A stretch of DNA of 64,000 nt from Hippophae tibetana (lineage: Eukaryota; Streptophyta; Magnoliopsida; Rosales; Elaeagnaceae), in assembly GCA_037013495.1 (NCBI GenBank), contig CM072810.1, positions 82,196,449 to 82,260,448 on the forward strand. The letters run 5' to 3'. A model generated the notes under the pieces. That model made no database searches, had not been told where the DNA came from, and was given only the letters and a program-made list of their open reading frames with translations. The stretch's first letter is position 1; each line of letters begins with the position of its first letter. Of the stretch, positions 10,338-21,750 are shown piece after piece. A program made the translations under genes and the position numbers.

Positions 10338-12193
10338 TGATAAGGGAAAACCGACATCACCGATTCTTGCCAATACTTTGGTTTTATATTTATAAAATTC
10401 TCGCTAGTGCACGAATCATTTTGAAGAAAATGATAAGTATACTCCCAAGGTCGATCTAAGGAAGAAATGTATGTGGTTTTTAATTTATTATTCAAACTTT
10501 TAAAAACGAAATTAAATCCTAAACATCCTGTCACGATATTTTGGGTTTTGTGTTTTTAATCTACTTACATAAAAATAAACATAGATTCAATAAACATTTA
10601 TGCAAATTTTATCTTTTATAATAGTGGAGTATTTATGGATATAATAACTAAGTTAATTATGCTTGCTCATATTATTTAGGTTATTAAAGATATGAATTGA
10701 TATATATTGATTCTCCCTTTTTTATATGAATACCACCTTTGGTGGGGTTAGATGTTCTTTGTTAACTAAACAAATCAATTAACACCTATGGGTGGGGTTG
10801 ATAACTAATTTGATTAATTAAATTAATTCTTTTTTCTAAGAAATTGAAAATGAACCATTTAAATGCCACATTTGTGGGGTTAGACAGTTTAAACTTTATT
10901 CAAGGTATTCAAATTAAATCTAAGAATTAAGTTATCTGAGTACTAACTTTCAAGTTTTAAAACCACTACTGAAAACATGTTGTAAATACATTTTCAGATA
11001 ATAATTCTTATTAAAACTTTTGAAATAGAGCTTCACTCTAACTACCGGGCGATTGTACCAACAAATAAAAGAGGAGTACTCTAAATCAGACCGGATAACT
11101 AAACCTTAAAATCTAATTTTCAGATTTAAGTTTGTAATGAAAAATAATATATTTCTCTCTAACATTCTTAATATAAAATCTTGAATAAAAACAAAATCAC
11201 TTCATTTTAGAGATTTTCACCGATTTAATATTTTGTAAGCATAACAACGTTATTATTACATCATGTTTATAAACAGCCAGCAGAGTTAAATTTAATCACA
11301 GGCAAATTAAATATAACATGTAAGAATAAAGCATAAAAAATAACTGTAAAGAAAATAAAATCCTTACAGAACTTCGATGTTATTCCTGTTGCTGGAAAAC
11401 CTCCAAGCGGAATTTGCACTCTCTTTATTGAATCAAAAAGCTAATAAATTACAAAAACATAACTAGTTCTTCCCAAAAAGGAAAGAACTCTAAAACTAAG
11501 AGAAATTAACTAAGAAATACTAAAAAATTTAAGAAAAGAGAGAAAGAAAGAGAAGAGAATAATGGTTTTTAGGTGTGTATAGAAGTGAAAGGAAAGGGGT
11601 ATTTATAGGTGAGGATGGAGAGAAAAAGTGAGTGAAAAAATGTTAAAAAAATGTGAAAATGCGAAGTGCAATTGCTGAGGTCATTGATGACATCAACATG
11701 ATGTCATAGGAGCGGCTGCGTGCGAAAATGGGGCGAAATGGGCATCGGCGCGCGCGGAGGGCAACTGGGCGCGCGCGGCTTGGCACGGACGTGGGGCGCT
11801 GTGCGCGTAGCTGGGTGCTAGCGCGTGCGGGTCTGTGCGCTGGCGCGCGCGGGGCTCGGCAAGGCTGGGCGGCGCGGCTAGGCGACTAGATGGCGCGGCG
11901 GTACGATTTTCTCTTATTTCAAATTTTTGACCCATTTTTTCCAATTTTTCCATATTTGTTGACCTTTCCCCATTTATTTATTAATATATTTGTGATGTAT
12001 TTCTTCCAGTATTCCTCTTTGAGTCTTTAAGTTACGTTTTTAAGCTAAAATACCTGAAAAACAATAAAATACTCGTGATTCGGAAAAAGACAAATTTATA
12101 TAAATATATGATAAAACATATAAATATATATATTTTTAATTAATTAATGTGCATAAAATTATAGTAATTTTAGTAATTTTTGAGCACTCCTCA
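10338..12193 (-). repeat. 5' LTR of element 1
   Basis: Starts TGATAAGG and ends CTCCTCA, so one base differs from the family end at each side. It matches 4906-6801 closely over its whole length. The GC-rich island lies at about 11700-11910 and the TATA box at 11600-11607. Confidence 0.92.
11600..11607 (-). promoter_or_regulatory. LTR TATA box
   Basis: CTATAAATACCCC on the minus strand, placed as in the sister LTR at 4906-6801. This is the LTR that would drive transcription of element 1. Confidence 0.6.
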
Positions 12194-12198
12194 GTGTA
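12194..12198. repeat. Target-site duplication GTGTA of element 1 (right)
   Basis: Second copy of the duplication at 4901-4905. Confidence 0.9.
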
Positions 12199-12325
12199 CT
12201 ATACAAATCAAGCCTCTCTGCGTGGGTTGACTACTTCAAAAATTGCTCACATGGATTTTCACCACACCCATTTTTTAAGGAGGGAAACATTGTAGCTGAT
12301 TATATATATAGCCTTTAAGTAATCT
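12199..12325 (+). pseudogene. LINE fragment, right part (RNase H-like tail)
   Basis: The frame from about 12204 reads SAWVDYFKNC, then PFFKEGNIVADYI. The second part resembles the REGN..AD motif at the end of the RNase H domain that some plant LINEs carry after reverse transcriptase. It directly follows the target duplication, so it is probably the other side of the LINE interrupted at 4905. The match is short, and the region between the zinc-binding and RNase H parts is missing, so the link is tentative. Confidence 0.4.
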
Positions 12326-13019
12326 AATATCTATATAACAAAATGATGGTAAAATGTCATATCATTCTCTAATACTTTTTTTTGGATATTAACAACATGT
12401 TTAATTATATTTTTTGTTGAGGAATGATTTGTATTATCTCTTTTTTTATCATTTTAATAATACTTGTAGTTGATAGGCTAGATGAAGAATGATGCTACGA
12501 ATGTATTAACCTAGTTGGGTTGTCTTCTTGTACATCTGAGGTCTATTAGCTACAAATTTTCATTCAAAAGCTCAAAGAATTGCATCAACACATGCACTTT
12601 GGACATAACTTTAACGCCTAAAAAAACATCATGGATGCCATTATGACAATAACACGCATGATATTTCATTATTAATTTTTTTTATAACAATAAAATAATA
12701 TTTTTAAAATTTATAATCACAAAACATCTTTTATAACAAACTCATATATTTTTATTGTAAAACATCTAATATATCATTCCATATTGAATTTCGTATAATT
12801 AAATTATGATCATTTATATTTGTTTAATATTTAACGTTGTCTTCAATGATACTATGTGTTATTTTTATTGTTATAGTTTACAAATTATAGGGATATTATT
12901 TTTTTAATTGTTATTTTTTAATAATATATTTCGTTATTTGTTTGTGATAGCTAATTACATCATCTTGATTCAATTCAAAAATTGAATATGCCAACTTATA
13001 CAAAAACTTCCAACGACAA
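12326..13019. other. Gene-free AT-rich stretch
   Basis: Nothing recognisable on either strand. Confidence 0.5.
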
Positions 13020-13505
13020 ATTTTGTAACTTTTTAGTTAAGCTCTATAATTTAAAAAATGATCAATGAAGTTAAAATTTTTAAAAATTGAGATTTTTCAA
13101 AAATAAAATAAGATTTATATATTTTATCAATTCAGTAATTTTTTTAAAACCAACAACTCCATCCCTCCCTTCCCCTCCCTTCCCTTTTTCTTACTCTCTT
13201 ACTCTCTTCCTCGCTCTCTACTCTTTCTCTCTCCACTTTTCCCATCATTAATATATTAATAAAGAATACAAATTAAAATTGAAAGAGACAAAGATTGAGT
13301 GGGAGAGAGAGTACGAATGAGAGGAAAAGAGAGAAGGGGTGAGGAGGCCGTGGTGTTTTTTTTCTTCTTTTTTTTAATATTTTTTAATAAAATATTTAAT
13401 TTACATTGTATTCTTAAAAAAATCCTAATTTTTAAATTTTTTAACTTAATTAATTATATTTTTAAATTATAAAACTAATAGAACTCATAAAAAAGGTTAG
13501 AGGAT
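13020..13505. repeat. Fold-back (MITE-like) element with CT/GA arms
   Basis: Arms at about 13027-13110 and 13410-13500 are inverted copies (TATAATTTAAAAA..AAGTTAAAA on one side, its complement on the other). Inside them a polypyrimidine arm (about 13155-13245) faces a polypurine arm (about 13283-13350) around a centre near 13264. No open frame and no clear target duplication. Confidence 0.6.
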
Positions 13506-15152
13506 TAAAGTTAATCAAACCAACATAGTTAACTTTTTATGGCTTGATTTATAGGTAGTTATGTTTTTGATAATTTTTAAAATATAAATACATAACATAT
13601 AAAACTCAAATAATTATATTTAGTTTTTTGTTTTCTATTTTCTATTTTTGTATTTAATACTCATTTTTTCATTTTAAATTACATTTTAGTTCTTTTTTTC
13701 TAGGAAATGAGGTCGTAAAGGTCTTTTAAATTAAATTATTTGTGTTATTTGATCACTGTAATTATAAGTAGTATCATTTAGTTCTTTAGTTTATAAAATA
13801 GAACTAATTAAAGAACAAGCACAATATTTAATAATTTTTAATTAAAATTTTAATTTAAAGTTACATTTTAATATAAAAATATAAAAATAATGTAATTTGT
13901 CTTTAATTAGTTTTTGTTTTTTTAAATTTAAAGGACTAAATGATAACACTTATAATCTAATAAATTAAATGACACAAATGACATAATTTAAGGAACCTCT
14001 ATAATACTTTTTTTCTTTTTTATTGTGAATGATGAAAAAGAGGTGAAGCTAAGGTATTGAAAAAAAATTAAAATTTAATAGTAAAAAAATTGAAATATAA
14101 AAACATAAACATAAGGCTCCTAAGTGTTTTTTTTTCTTAAATTTCAAAATTAAGGCTAAAAATTAAACTAAAAAACTAAACTAAATATAAAACATGTTCA
14201 TAACAAACACCAATAAGAAAATTGAGGAGTTCCAACCAACAATCTAAGGAAAGTGTGTCATTATCAAGATCACCTAAAAAGAGAGAGAAAGAAAAAAGGA
14301 AAAAATATTGGAAATTAAAAAAAAACTTATAATAACACCCCACAAAATTGAACGGGATTCAATTGGACAACATTTAATATTTAATGGATATTTTATTTTA
14401 AACAACATCTAATTAGACGAAGTAACTATATCGAATTAGATGACATTGAATGTGAAATTTTTTAATAGTAAAAATATATGAATTGGATATAAATAAGTGT
14501 TGTTTTATAGTTATAAGTTTTAATGATGTTATTTTTATTATTTTTTAATTATTCTAAAAGTTATTTTATTTATGTCATTTAAAAATTTTAATCATTGATT
14601 TTCACAAAAATCACAATTCATTCAACTAGTTATATCTCTTATTAAAGTACATTTATTTAATGTAGAAAAGAGATAATTTATTCAGATTTTAATTAAAGTT
14701 ATATATTTAAAGTATAGCTATTTTAAAAATAAAATGATTTATTTATTTTTTATAAAAACCAAATAATTAAGATATTCAAGCAACATAAACAAAAATAATT
14801 TTGAAAAATAATCATCCACTTAAAAATAGAAAAATAAGGTTGACTATAAGGGATAATTAAAATTGAATATAATGTAATACTTTTTCAGAACACCTTAGAT
14901 CCCTAATATTATTTTATTTTAAATTTTATACTATTTTATATAAAAAATTACACCAAGTTTTTACCATCTCTGACTCATAAAAGTAAATATTACACTAAAA
15001 ATATTTCTTTTATTATAATCCTTTTTATGTTGTATTTAATATTTTTTTACTAATTTTATATAATATATTTAATTTTAATTTATTATATGTAATAAAAATT
15101 TAATAATATTTTAAAAAAAATATTCTAAAAGAATGATGCCGCTTGAATAGTA
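13506..15152. other. Gene-free AT-rich stretch
   Basis: No supported gene or RNA. The sequence is simple-sequence-rich and ends at the copia LTR. Confidence 0.5.
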
Positions 15153-15634
15153 TGTTAGAACAAAATAAACTTTGGTAAAAATTATTACTTAAATAACTTA
15201 GGAACATTTATGTTATATCACAAAGAGTCAAAAATAAATATGTGACAGCATACTCGAATCTATAGTCATTAATTAATTCTATAACGGAGTGGTTAATCTT
15301 TCAGATCTACACGTTTTCTTTAGAGAATTCTTTAATTCTCTTTCCTCTCTTTTATGATGAGATATTAGATAAAAAGAATAAAGTATGCATGATCTAGGAC
15401 TATAACCACTATATATATATATAGTTAATAACTATATATCTATTTTAGACCATTATTAAAATAGACATTATCTTTAGGTTTATACTCATTAAAGATCTAC
15501 ACCTTATTAAATATATTAAAGTCCAAATTACTTAAAACTTAACATATCACTTTTAAATGTACTTAACCTTATATGACAGTCTACAAAACATAATTATTCA
15601 CATAAAAGTCCAATTTTTCATTAAGGATCCAACG
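15153..15634 (-). repeat. 3' LTR of the copia element
   Basis: Starts TGTTAGAACAAAATAA. Its inner end GGATCCAACG abuts, on the minus strand, the polypurine tract CCCAAGTGTGAGG. It matches 20469-20847 with many changes. Confidence 0.65.
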
Positions 15635-15973
15635 ACCTCACACTTGGGCTATATATGTAACTTTATAATAATGCACTACAAAAATAATCGTATGAGCTCG
15701 ACTTTTATACCATTACTAAAATGTATCTGTAACTAATCTAGTCTATCAATTATACTAATAAAGAATCAAATGGGCCTTCGTTACATTTTTCATAATGTGA
15801 TCTTGACGTATGTATTTTTAACTAGTCAAACGTTAAACCTTAGTGTGATCAAACTATACCAAAATAAAAATATATATAAATAAAAACTTTATTTTAGTAG
15901 AAAATAATCTCAAATATTCATAAACTGAAATAATTGAGTCTATCAAAGAAAAATTAAAAATTAAAAACTCTTA

Positions 15974-16500
15974 CTAAAACTGAATATCCTTAAATGACAT
16001 GACACATATATGAGCAGTATACTCATGAAACATTTTGGGTGTCAATCCTTTAGTAAGAGGATCCACAATCATGGAGTTTGTACCGATTTGTTCTATAGAC
16101 ACTTGTACACTTTGAAATCTTTCCTTAACAACCATAAACTTTATCTCTATATGTTTAGACTTCGTCAAACTCCTATTTCGTTATTTGATGCCTCATAACA
16201 TGTTGTGAATTTTATCATCATGGTAGAAGAGGCTATAATAAAAGACTGTATAGAACTTTTCTAGGAGATAGCATCGCCAGCTAGCAGGTGGACATAGCTC
16301 GATGTAGGTTTCGTACTATCTTAACATCCATCAAAATTAGATTCAATATACCCAATGATCTCAAGTTAATCCGACCTCCAATACATGAGCATGTAGTCTT
16401 TTATTCTCTGTAAGTACCATAAGACTCATTTGCATGCTTTCCAATAGTCTATTCTTGGATTACTTAAAAATCTACCCGATATCCCAACAATGTATGCAAT
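15974..16500 (-). pseudogene. pol: Copia RNase H / pol C-terminus relic
   Basis: The final readable segment is SKHIEIKFMVVKER, then MIVDPLTKGLTPKMFHEY, which is the standard end of plant copia polyproteins after the RNase H domain. The stop is near 15974. Upstream, the RNase H core (roughly 16170-16500) is broken by stops and frameshifts and can be followed only in pieces. Intact copies of this domain remove RNA from the RNA-DNA hybrid during reverse transcription in the particle. Confidence 0.65.
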
Positions 16501-17830
16501 AAATGGATGTTATATACCTAAGTGTACATCAAACTCCCTACTACTAACACATTAGGAATCTTATGCATTTCCTTTTCCTTAAAATCATTGGGCATTGATT
16601 GAGACTAAATTTATCTTCCTTTGTAGCAACAGGGTTGCAATTGTGCATGCTATATCTCTTTAGAACCTTTTTGACATAGCTCTTTTGTGATAATCCTAAA
16701 ATACTCTGAGAGTGATCTTGAAATATCTGTATGCCTAATACAATAAAAGGCGTCATCAAGATCTTTCATCTCAAAATTTCTAGTTAGAAATATCTTGGTT
16801 TCATGCAATAAACCTATATCGTTACTAGCAAGCAAAATGTCATCGACATATAAAACTAGAAAAATATACTTACTTATACAGAACTTATGGTATATGCAAT
16901 CATTAACCAAATTTATCTCAAAACCAAACGAGATGATCACTTGATGAAACTTGAAATACCATTGTCGAGATGCTTGCTTGAGCTCATAGATGGATTTCTA
17001 AAGTTTGCAAACCATATTCTTCGGGTCTCCTAACACACAATTTTCTAGTTGCATCTTATAGATCATCTCATCAATGTCACAATTGAGAAAAAAACATCTT
17101 TACATCCATTTGATGTAACTAATGATTGAAAGGTGTAACTAATGCCATTATAATCATGAAAGAGTATTTCAAAGAAATTAGAGAGAAAGTCTCTTTATAG
17201 TCGATGCATTCTTTCTATGTAAAGCCCTATGCGACAAGAAGAGCCTTGTATCTCGTCACATTGCTTTCAAATCCCTTTTGGTCTTAAATATTCATCTACA
17301 ACTAATGGGTTTTATAGCTTTTGGAAATGGGATAAGATCTCACACATCATTGTCTTTCATGAACTTATTCTCATCATTCATGGCATCAATCTACTTTTGA
17401 GAGTTAGAACTTTCTATGACTTGATAGAAGTTGATCAGATCTTCTTCTATCATTCCAATATCAAATTCATGTTCTTAGAGAAATAAAATGTAGTCATTTG
17501 GCACTGTATTTCTCCTTTCTCTAGTGGATCTCCTCACTGATAAGAGTTCTTGAGGTGGTAAAGTTTGTTCTTTTGGAATAATTTCTTGAATGTGAGTTCT
17601 TTAAGATTATCTTGATATGTTGTGACTTGATCAAAGTCAGGGATGGGATCCTAATCAATGTTAATAGAAACTATGGGAATATCAACATCTTTCTCTTCAA
17701 AGACAAAATCGTTAATTGTATCCCCCATGCAAACTCAACATCCTTAAAGAACCCTGCATTTCTTGACTCAAAAATTGACTTAGATATGGGATCATAGAAC
17801 TAATACCCCCTGGATCTTTTAGAATGTACA
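16501..17830 (-). pseudogene. pol: Copia reverse transcriptase relic
   Basis: The catalytic box is visible as LVLYVDDILLASND near 16840, followed by KIFLTRNFEMKDLDDA. A shifted frame then gives FIVLGIQIFQDHSQSILGLSQ and KKVLKRYSMHNCNPV, all in the order known for copia reverse transcriptase. The N-terminal part (17000-17830) is recognisable only in short patches. Several frameshifts separate these pieces, so no functional enzyme can be made. Confidence 0.7.
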
Positions 17831-18640
17831 ATAAAATAAAAACTCACCATCCTTGAATTCAGTTTCTTTTCATTAGACCTATAAGGCTTTGCCTCGACTG
17901 TACATCCTCGTATGTGTAAGTGCTTTAAACTAGGCTTCTTGCCAATCCAAAGTTCATAAGGGTTTTTGGTTGTTGCTTTAGTTGGAATCCTATTAAGAAT
18001 ATATGTTGTTGTCTTAAGTGTTTTTCCCTAGAGTGATTCTAGTAAGGTAGAATGAAAAATCATACTCCTTACCATGTTCTTAAGTATCCTATTTTGTCTT
18101 TCAACAACACCATTCATAGTTGGTGATCCTAGCATAGTGTACTATAAGACTATACTGCATTCCTCTAGGAATTTAGTAAATGATCTTGAGTCATATCTAC
18201 CATAGTTTCTTCAATATGATCAAATTTGGTGCTTTTGATCCTTTTGTTGAATTAGTTCACAACTTTGGCTTTATAATTTTTGAACACATTTAATGATTGT
18301 GACATTTCATGAATGATAAATAAATAGCCATATTTAGAAAAATTATCTATGAACTTTATAAAATATTGTTGATCATTCCAAGAATCTGAAGGAAATAGCT
18401 CACAGATGTCTGTATATATAAGATTTTTAAAGTTCCATTGGCTTCAAATCCCTTTTTATTGGTTTGTTTTCCCTTTATACAGTTAACACAAACATTTAAA
18501 ACTATAAAATCTAAGGGGTCTAAAATTTCGTCAAACATAAATCATTCTATTTACCGTTTAGAGATATGACCTAATCTCTTGTGCCATAACATAGTCAAAT
18601 TTTTACTTGTTAATTTTCTTTTTTATACCTCATACTTAAT
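17831..18640 (-). pseudogene. pol: Copia integrase relic
   Basis: The minus-strand frame reads NGVVERQNRILKNMVRSMIF, then a stop where a tryptophan is usual (ESL*GKTL), then YILNRIPTKATTKNPYELW and KPSLKHLHIRGC. This is the end of the integrase core, carrying the last catalytic acidic residue (E of VVER), and its C-terminal extension. The N-terminal core towards 18640 is broken. The domain normally inserts the element DNA into chromosomes. Confidence 0.7.
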
Positions 18641-18789
18641 TACAACTTCATTGTTCTTCTTCCTTTTATTTCCCTTGTATTTGTACTAGGAGATTGAGCC
18701 CAGTTGAGCACTCTCAATCTTATCTTGCTTCAGCATTTCCTTTTCTTAAACATAGTGTGAGATGAGCTCATTTAGAAACTAAGTTTCTT

Positions 18790-19320
18790 TCTAATAATTA
18801 TTGCTCACCTTAAACTGGCTAAATTATGTTAGAAGGTATATCAAAACCAAATGCACCAGCAAGTCTTCAAAGAGTTTTAGCTTAAGTTCTTTCAACTTGG
18901 AAGCAAGATAAGACATTTCTATGATGTACTTTTTGATATTACCCTTATACTTCATTAAAATTAGACTTGTCAAAAACATACATATTTTAGCATTTTCGTT
19001 CTTGACAAACCTCTTGTTAATTTCCGCAAGGAAATCCTTAGTAGTAGTTATCATTTTAGACATTATGTCCCTGAATGCATCCGGAATGGACTTCTTTATG
19101 ATGATCATACACGTGTAATTTCATCTTTCCTACCTTTCCTTTTCCTTCTTTTCATCAGAAATACTCTTATCCATAAAGGGTGTAGAAGAATTGACCCTTA
19201 TCACAAGGTCCAAATTCATGACTCCAAGAACTATCTAGAGATTCTCTTGTCATGACTTGAAGCTAGTGCCATTTAATATAGGAATTGAGTTGATGTTGGC
19301 AGTAATATAAATAGGATTAT
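18790..19320 (-). pseudogene. gag: Copia gag relic
   Basis: Segments in order: IPILNGTSFKS, a stop, ENL, another stop, then IVLGVMNLDLVIRVNSSTPF. After a frameshift comes IIIKKSIPDAFRDIM, and then KYKGNIKKYIIEMSYLASKL and LFEDLLVHLVLIYLL. These follow the UBN2-type gag of plant copia elements. At least two in-frame stops and one frameshift make it non-functional. The 5' leader (19320-20454) upstream is AT-rich and holds no gene. Confidence 0.7.
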
Positions 19321-20454
19321 TTATAGTTAAATCCAAAAAATAATAAACAAATAAAATAAGCTCACGTAACTCTTTACACCAAAATAACACATTCAAGTAA
19401 AGGTAAATCCCATGTAATAATACAAGCACTCTATTAATATTGTCTTTGGACAATAATATTAACTTGTAAGCAATATCGTAGTGCACCAATCAAATACTAG
19501 TAATAAGAACATGTTGAATAATAAATATTTTTTTGATCGGAATTATTATTCACTTGTAAACAATCAAATAATCTTCATGCATTTATTACTATAAATGTAC
19601 ATGCAATTATGTTAATTATTAACCTTACTTTGTGCGATCAATATTTACATAAGTTATATGCACAAAATTATTTATATTCTAAAATTAATTTAAGCATACT
19701 AATATTTGAATTTTAAGTTTTATAAAAAAAATAGGTCAAAGCCCATGGTCAATTTTGATTAGGTCATGAAATCTATATCTATAATTTGATACATTAATCT
19801 AAATCTATATTTGTATGCCTATTAATTTTTTTTTAAGTTCATAAAATATTTGTGAACTTTAAAAAAAAGTATTTTTGGGTTACATTTGCGTTTCAATACA
19901 ATAAAAATCATAAAAGAAATCTTAGTAATAATATTGAAAATATATCTTAGCATAAAATAAAATTTATACTTTTTTTAATCATGTAGTAATTAAAATTCTA
20001 GTTGAAATATAAAAGAAATTTTAATTATAATATTAAAAGAAAGTGATAATTGTAATATAAATATATATATATGTTGTACCAGCCTTGCCGCCGCTTGGTC
20101 TTTGGGAATCCATTTTCGTCCATATATATTAACGCATGAATCCTTTAACGTTTTTTTTTTTTTTTTTTAAGATCATAATAAACTGAATCCATGTTTACCC
20201 TTATTAATTGAGCGAAGCAATAGAGTTGGCAATCCTTAAAGACGACAATTTTTTTTTAATAATTCAAAAAAAATCTGAATATGAATTTTATACATAATTA
20301 TGAAAAATTGTTGGATTTAAATCTATAATTTTAAAATACAATCCTAACTATTTTTAAATATAATAATATTAAAACCAAACCCATTATATTTAAAAACACT
20401 AAAATTATCATAAATCAAAAATAAATTCAAATAGTAATGTTTCAACTCAAAGAT

Positions 20455-20466
20455 GCTCTAATAACA
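20455..20466 (-). other. Degenerate primer-binding site (initiator tRNA-Met)
   Basis: TGTTATTAGAGC on the minus strand against the usual TGGTATCAGAGC (two differences), two bases from the LTR end. Confidence 0.6.
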
Positions 20467-20468
20467 CT

Positions 20469-20847
20469 TGTTAAAATAAAATAATATTCGATAAAAACCA
20501 TCATCGAATAATAACTTAAGAAAATTCATATTATATCACTAAGAATAAATTGAAATATGCAAAAACTACCTAAATCTATTATCATTGATTAATTCTATAA
20601 CTAAATAGTTAGTTTTTTTAGATCTATATATTTTTCTCAAAAAATTATTTAATTTTTTTTAACTATCTTTAATCATCAATATCATATAAGAAAAAATAAA
20701 GTAGGTGTGATATAGAGACTACAAACTTTATATATATAGTTAATAACTAGATATCTATTTTAACCCTTTAAATGAGTTTAATCTTATAACAATCTACTAC
20801 ACATAATTATCAAGATATAAACTCAATATTAGATTAAGAATCCAATA
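20469..20847 (-). repeat. 5' LTR of the copia element
   Basis: Starts TGTTAAAATAAAATAA and aligns with 15153-15634. Its outer end is placed by alignment near 20847 and is uncertain. Confidence 0.55.
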
Positions 20848-20892
20848 CATTATTAATGTGATAAATAGTATTATATTAAATTTAATATAATA

Positions 20893-20897
20893 TTATT
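20893..20897. repeat. Target-site duplication TTATT of element B (left)
   Basis: The matching copy is at 38833-38837. Confidence 0.75.
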
Positions 20898-21390
20898 TGT
20901 TTGGAGAGAATTTTTGGTGTCAAATTTTAGTGATTTTTAGAAAGAAGTAGAAAATATGGACAAATGAATAGATTATATATTCTCATCATTTAAAGGGTAT
21001 ATATATGTATAACATCTTACGTACGTGGCAAGGTACGTATTAAGTGGCCTGGATACACGATTACATACGTAGTAAAATTGTACACTAACTAGTTAAAACA
21101 GAAAGCAAATCGCTACAAGCATTACACACAAATAAAGGGAGGTCGTTATATGCAGATCGTTCATAGAGAGAAAAAACCATGACCACGTTAGGAGATCATA
21201 ATTTCACTGGGTCTTGACATGCAAGACCCTATAGTTTGATAACGAGGTGCTTTTATTGACTGGTTTGTACAATCTACCTAACTCGCTAGGTCCAGGCCAT
21301 TTGTCAAGCCAACTCTATGTCCTCGCTATTTCCTAGCGGGATACTTGCATTTATTAGGTCATATGTTCGTTACATATTTAATACCAAACA
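20898..21390 (-). repeat. 3' LTR of element B
   Basis: Starts TGTTTGGAGAG and ends ATACCAAACA. A TATATATACCC block (minus strand, about 20996-21010) could be the TATA box. A purine-rich tract, AGAGAATAAGGGAGTTAA on the minus strand, lies directly inside (21391-21408) and is the likely polypurine tract. Confidence 0.85.
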
Positions 21391-21750
21391 TTAACTCCCT
21401 TATTCTCTTGATTTTGAAAAGTCAAGGGAATAATTTGGTCGTATAAGAAATTCTTAACTAATATATTCAACATGTTTACATAACGGCCACTCAGATGATG
21501 TATATTCTATTTGTGAAGACATTATTATTATTTATTATCTTTTTTTTGTTGAGACCCTTCAACTTCTCATTTTCCCTTTATAAATAGTGGAAGAATTTTA
21601 CTTTTTTACTTTTACTTGTTTTTAACATAGTAATTTTATCTAGAGAATTTCAACCCATTGATTACGCAAAGTTCGCATTATTCTTTCATAAGGTCATTTG
21701 AAAGTTGCTTGATACGTATTTCAGCTCGTTTATTTAATGAAGTTTATTAG

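Larger units (their letters stand above)
4906..12193 (-). mobile_element. Complete non-autonomous Athila-type LTR retrotransposon (element 1)
   Basis: Two LTRs of about 1.9 kb flank a 3.5-kb interior with no gag or pol that I can recognise on either strand. The 5-bp target duplication GTGTA is perfect, so the unit moved as a whole. Orientation is minus: the tRNA-Asp primer site is next to the right LTR and a G-rich polypurine-like tract is next to the left LTR. The LTRs and the first kilobase beside the left LTR match the coding Athila element at 27552-36484, so its proteins were presumably supplied in trans by relatives (inference). The interior holds a conserved leader block and AT-rich tandem repeats. 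It is inserted in a LINE. Confidence 0.9.
15153..20847 (-). mobile_element. Decayed Ty1/copia LTR retrotransposon
   Basis: LTRs at both ends share text, for example TAGTTAATAACTA and CATAATTAT. On the minus strand the domain order is gag, integrase, reverse transcriptase, RNase H, which defines Ty1/copia. A degenerate initiator tRNA-Met primer site adjoins the right LTR, and a CCCAAGTGTGAGG polypurine tract adjoins the left one. Every domain carries stops or frameshifts. The right LTR boundary is uncertain by about 20 bases and no target duplication could be confirmed. Confidence 0.8.

Noticed and set aside
20866-20870. TAGTA as the target duplication of the copia element (also at 15148-15152)
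   Set aside because: The LTR alignment places the right LTR end about 20 bases earlier, so the match is probably chance.
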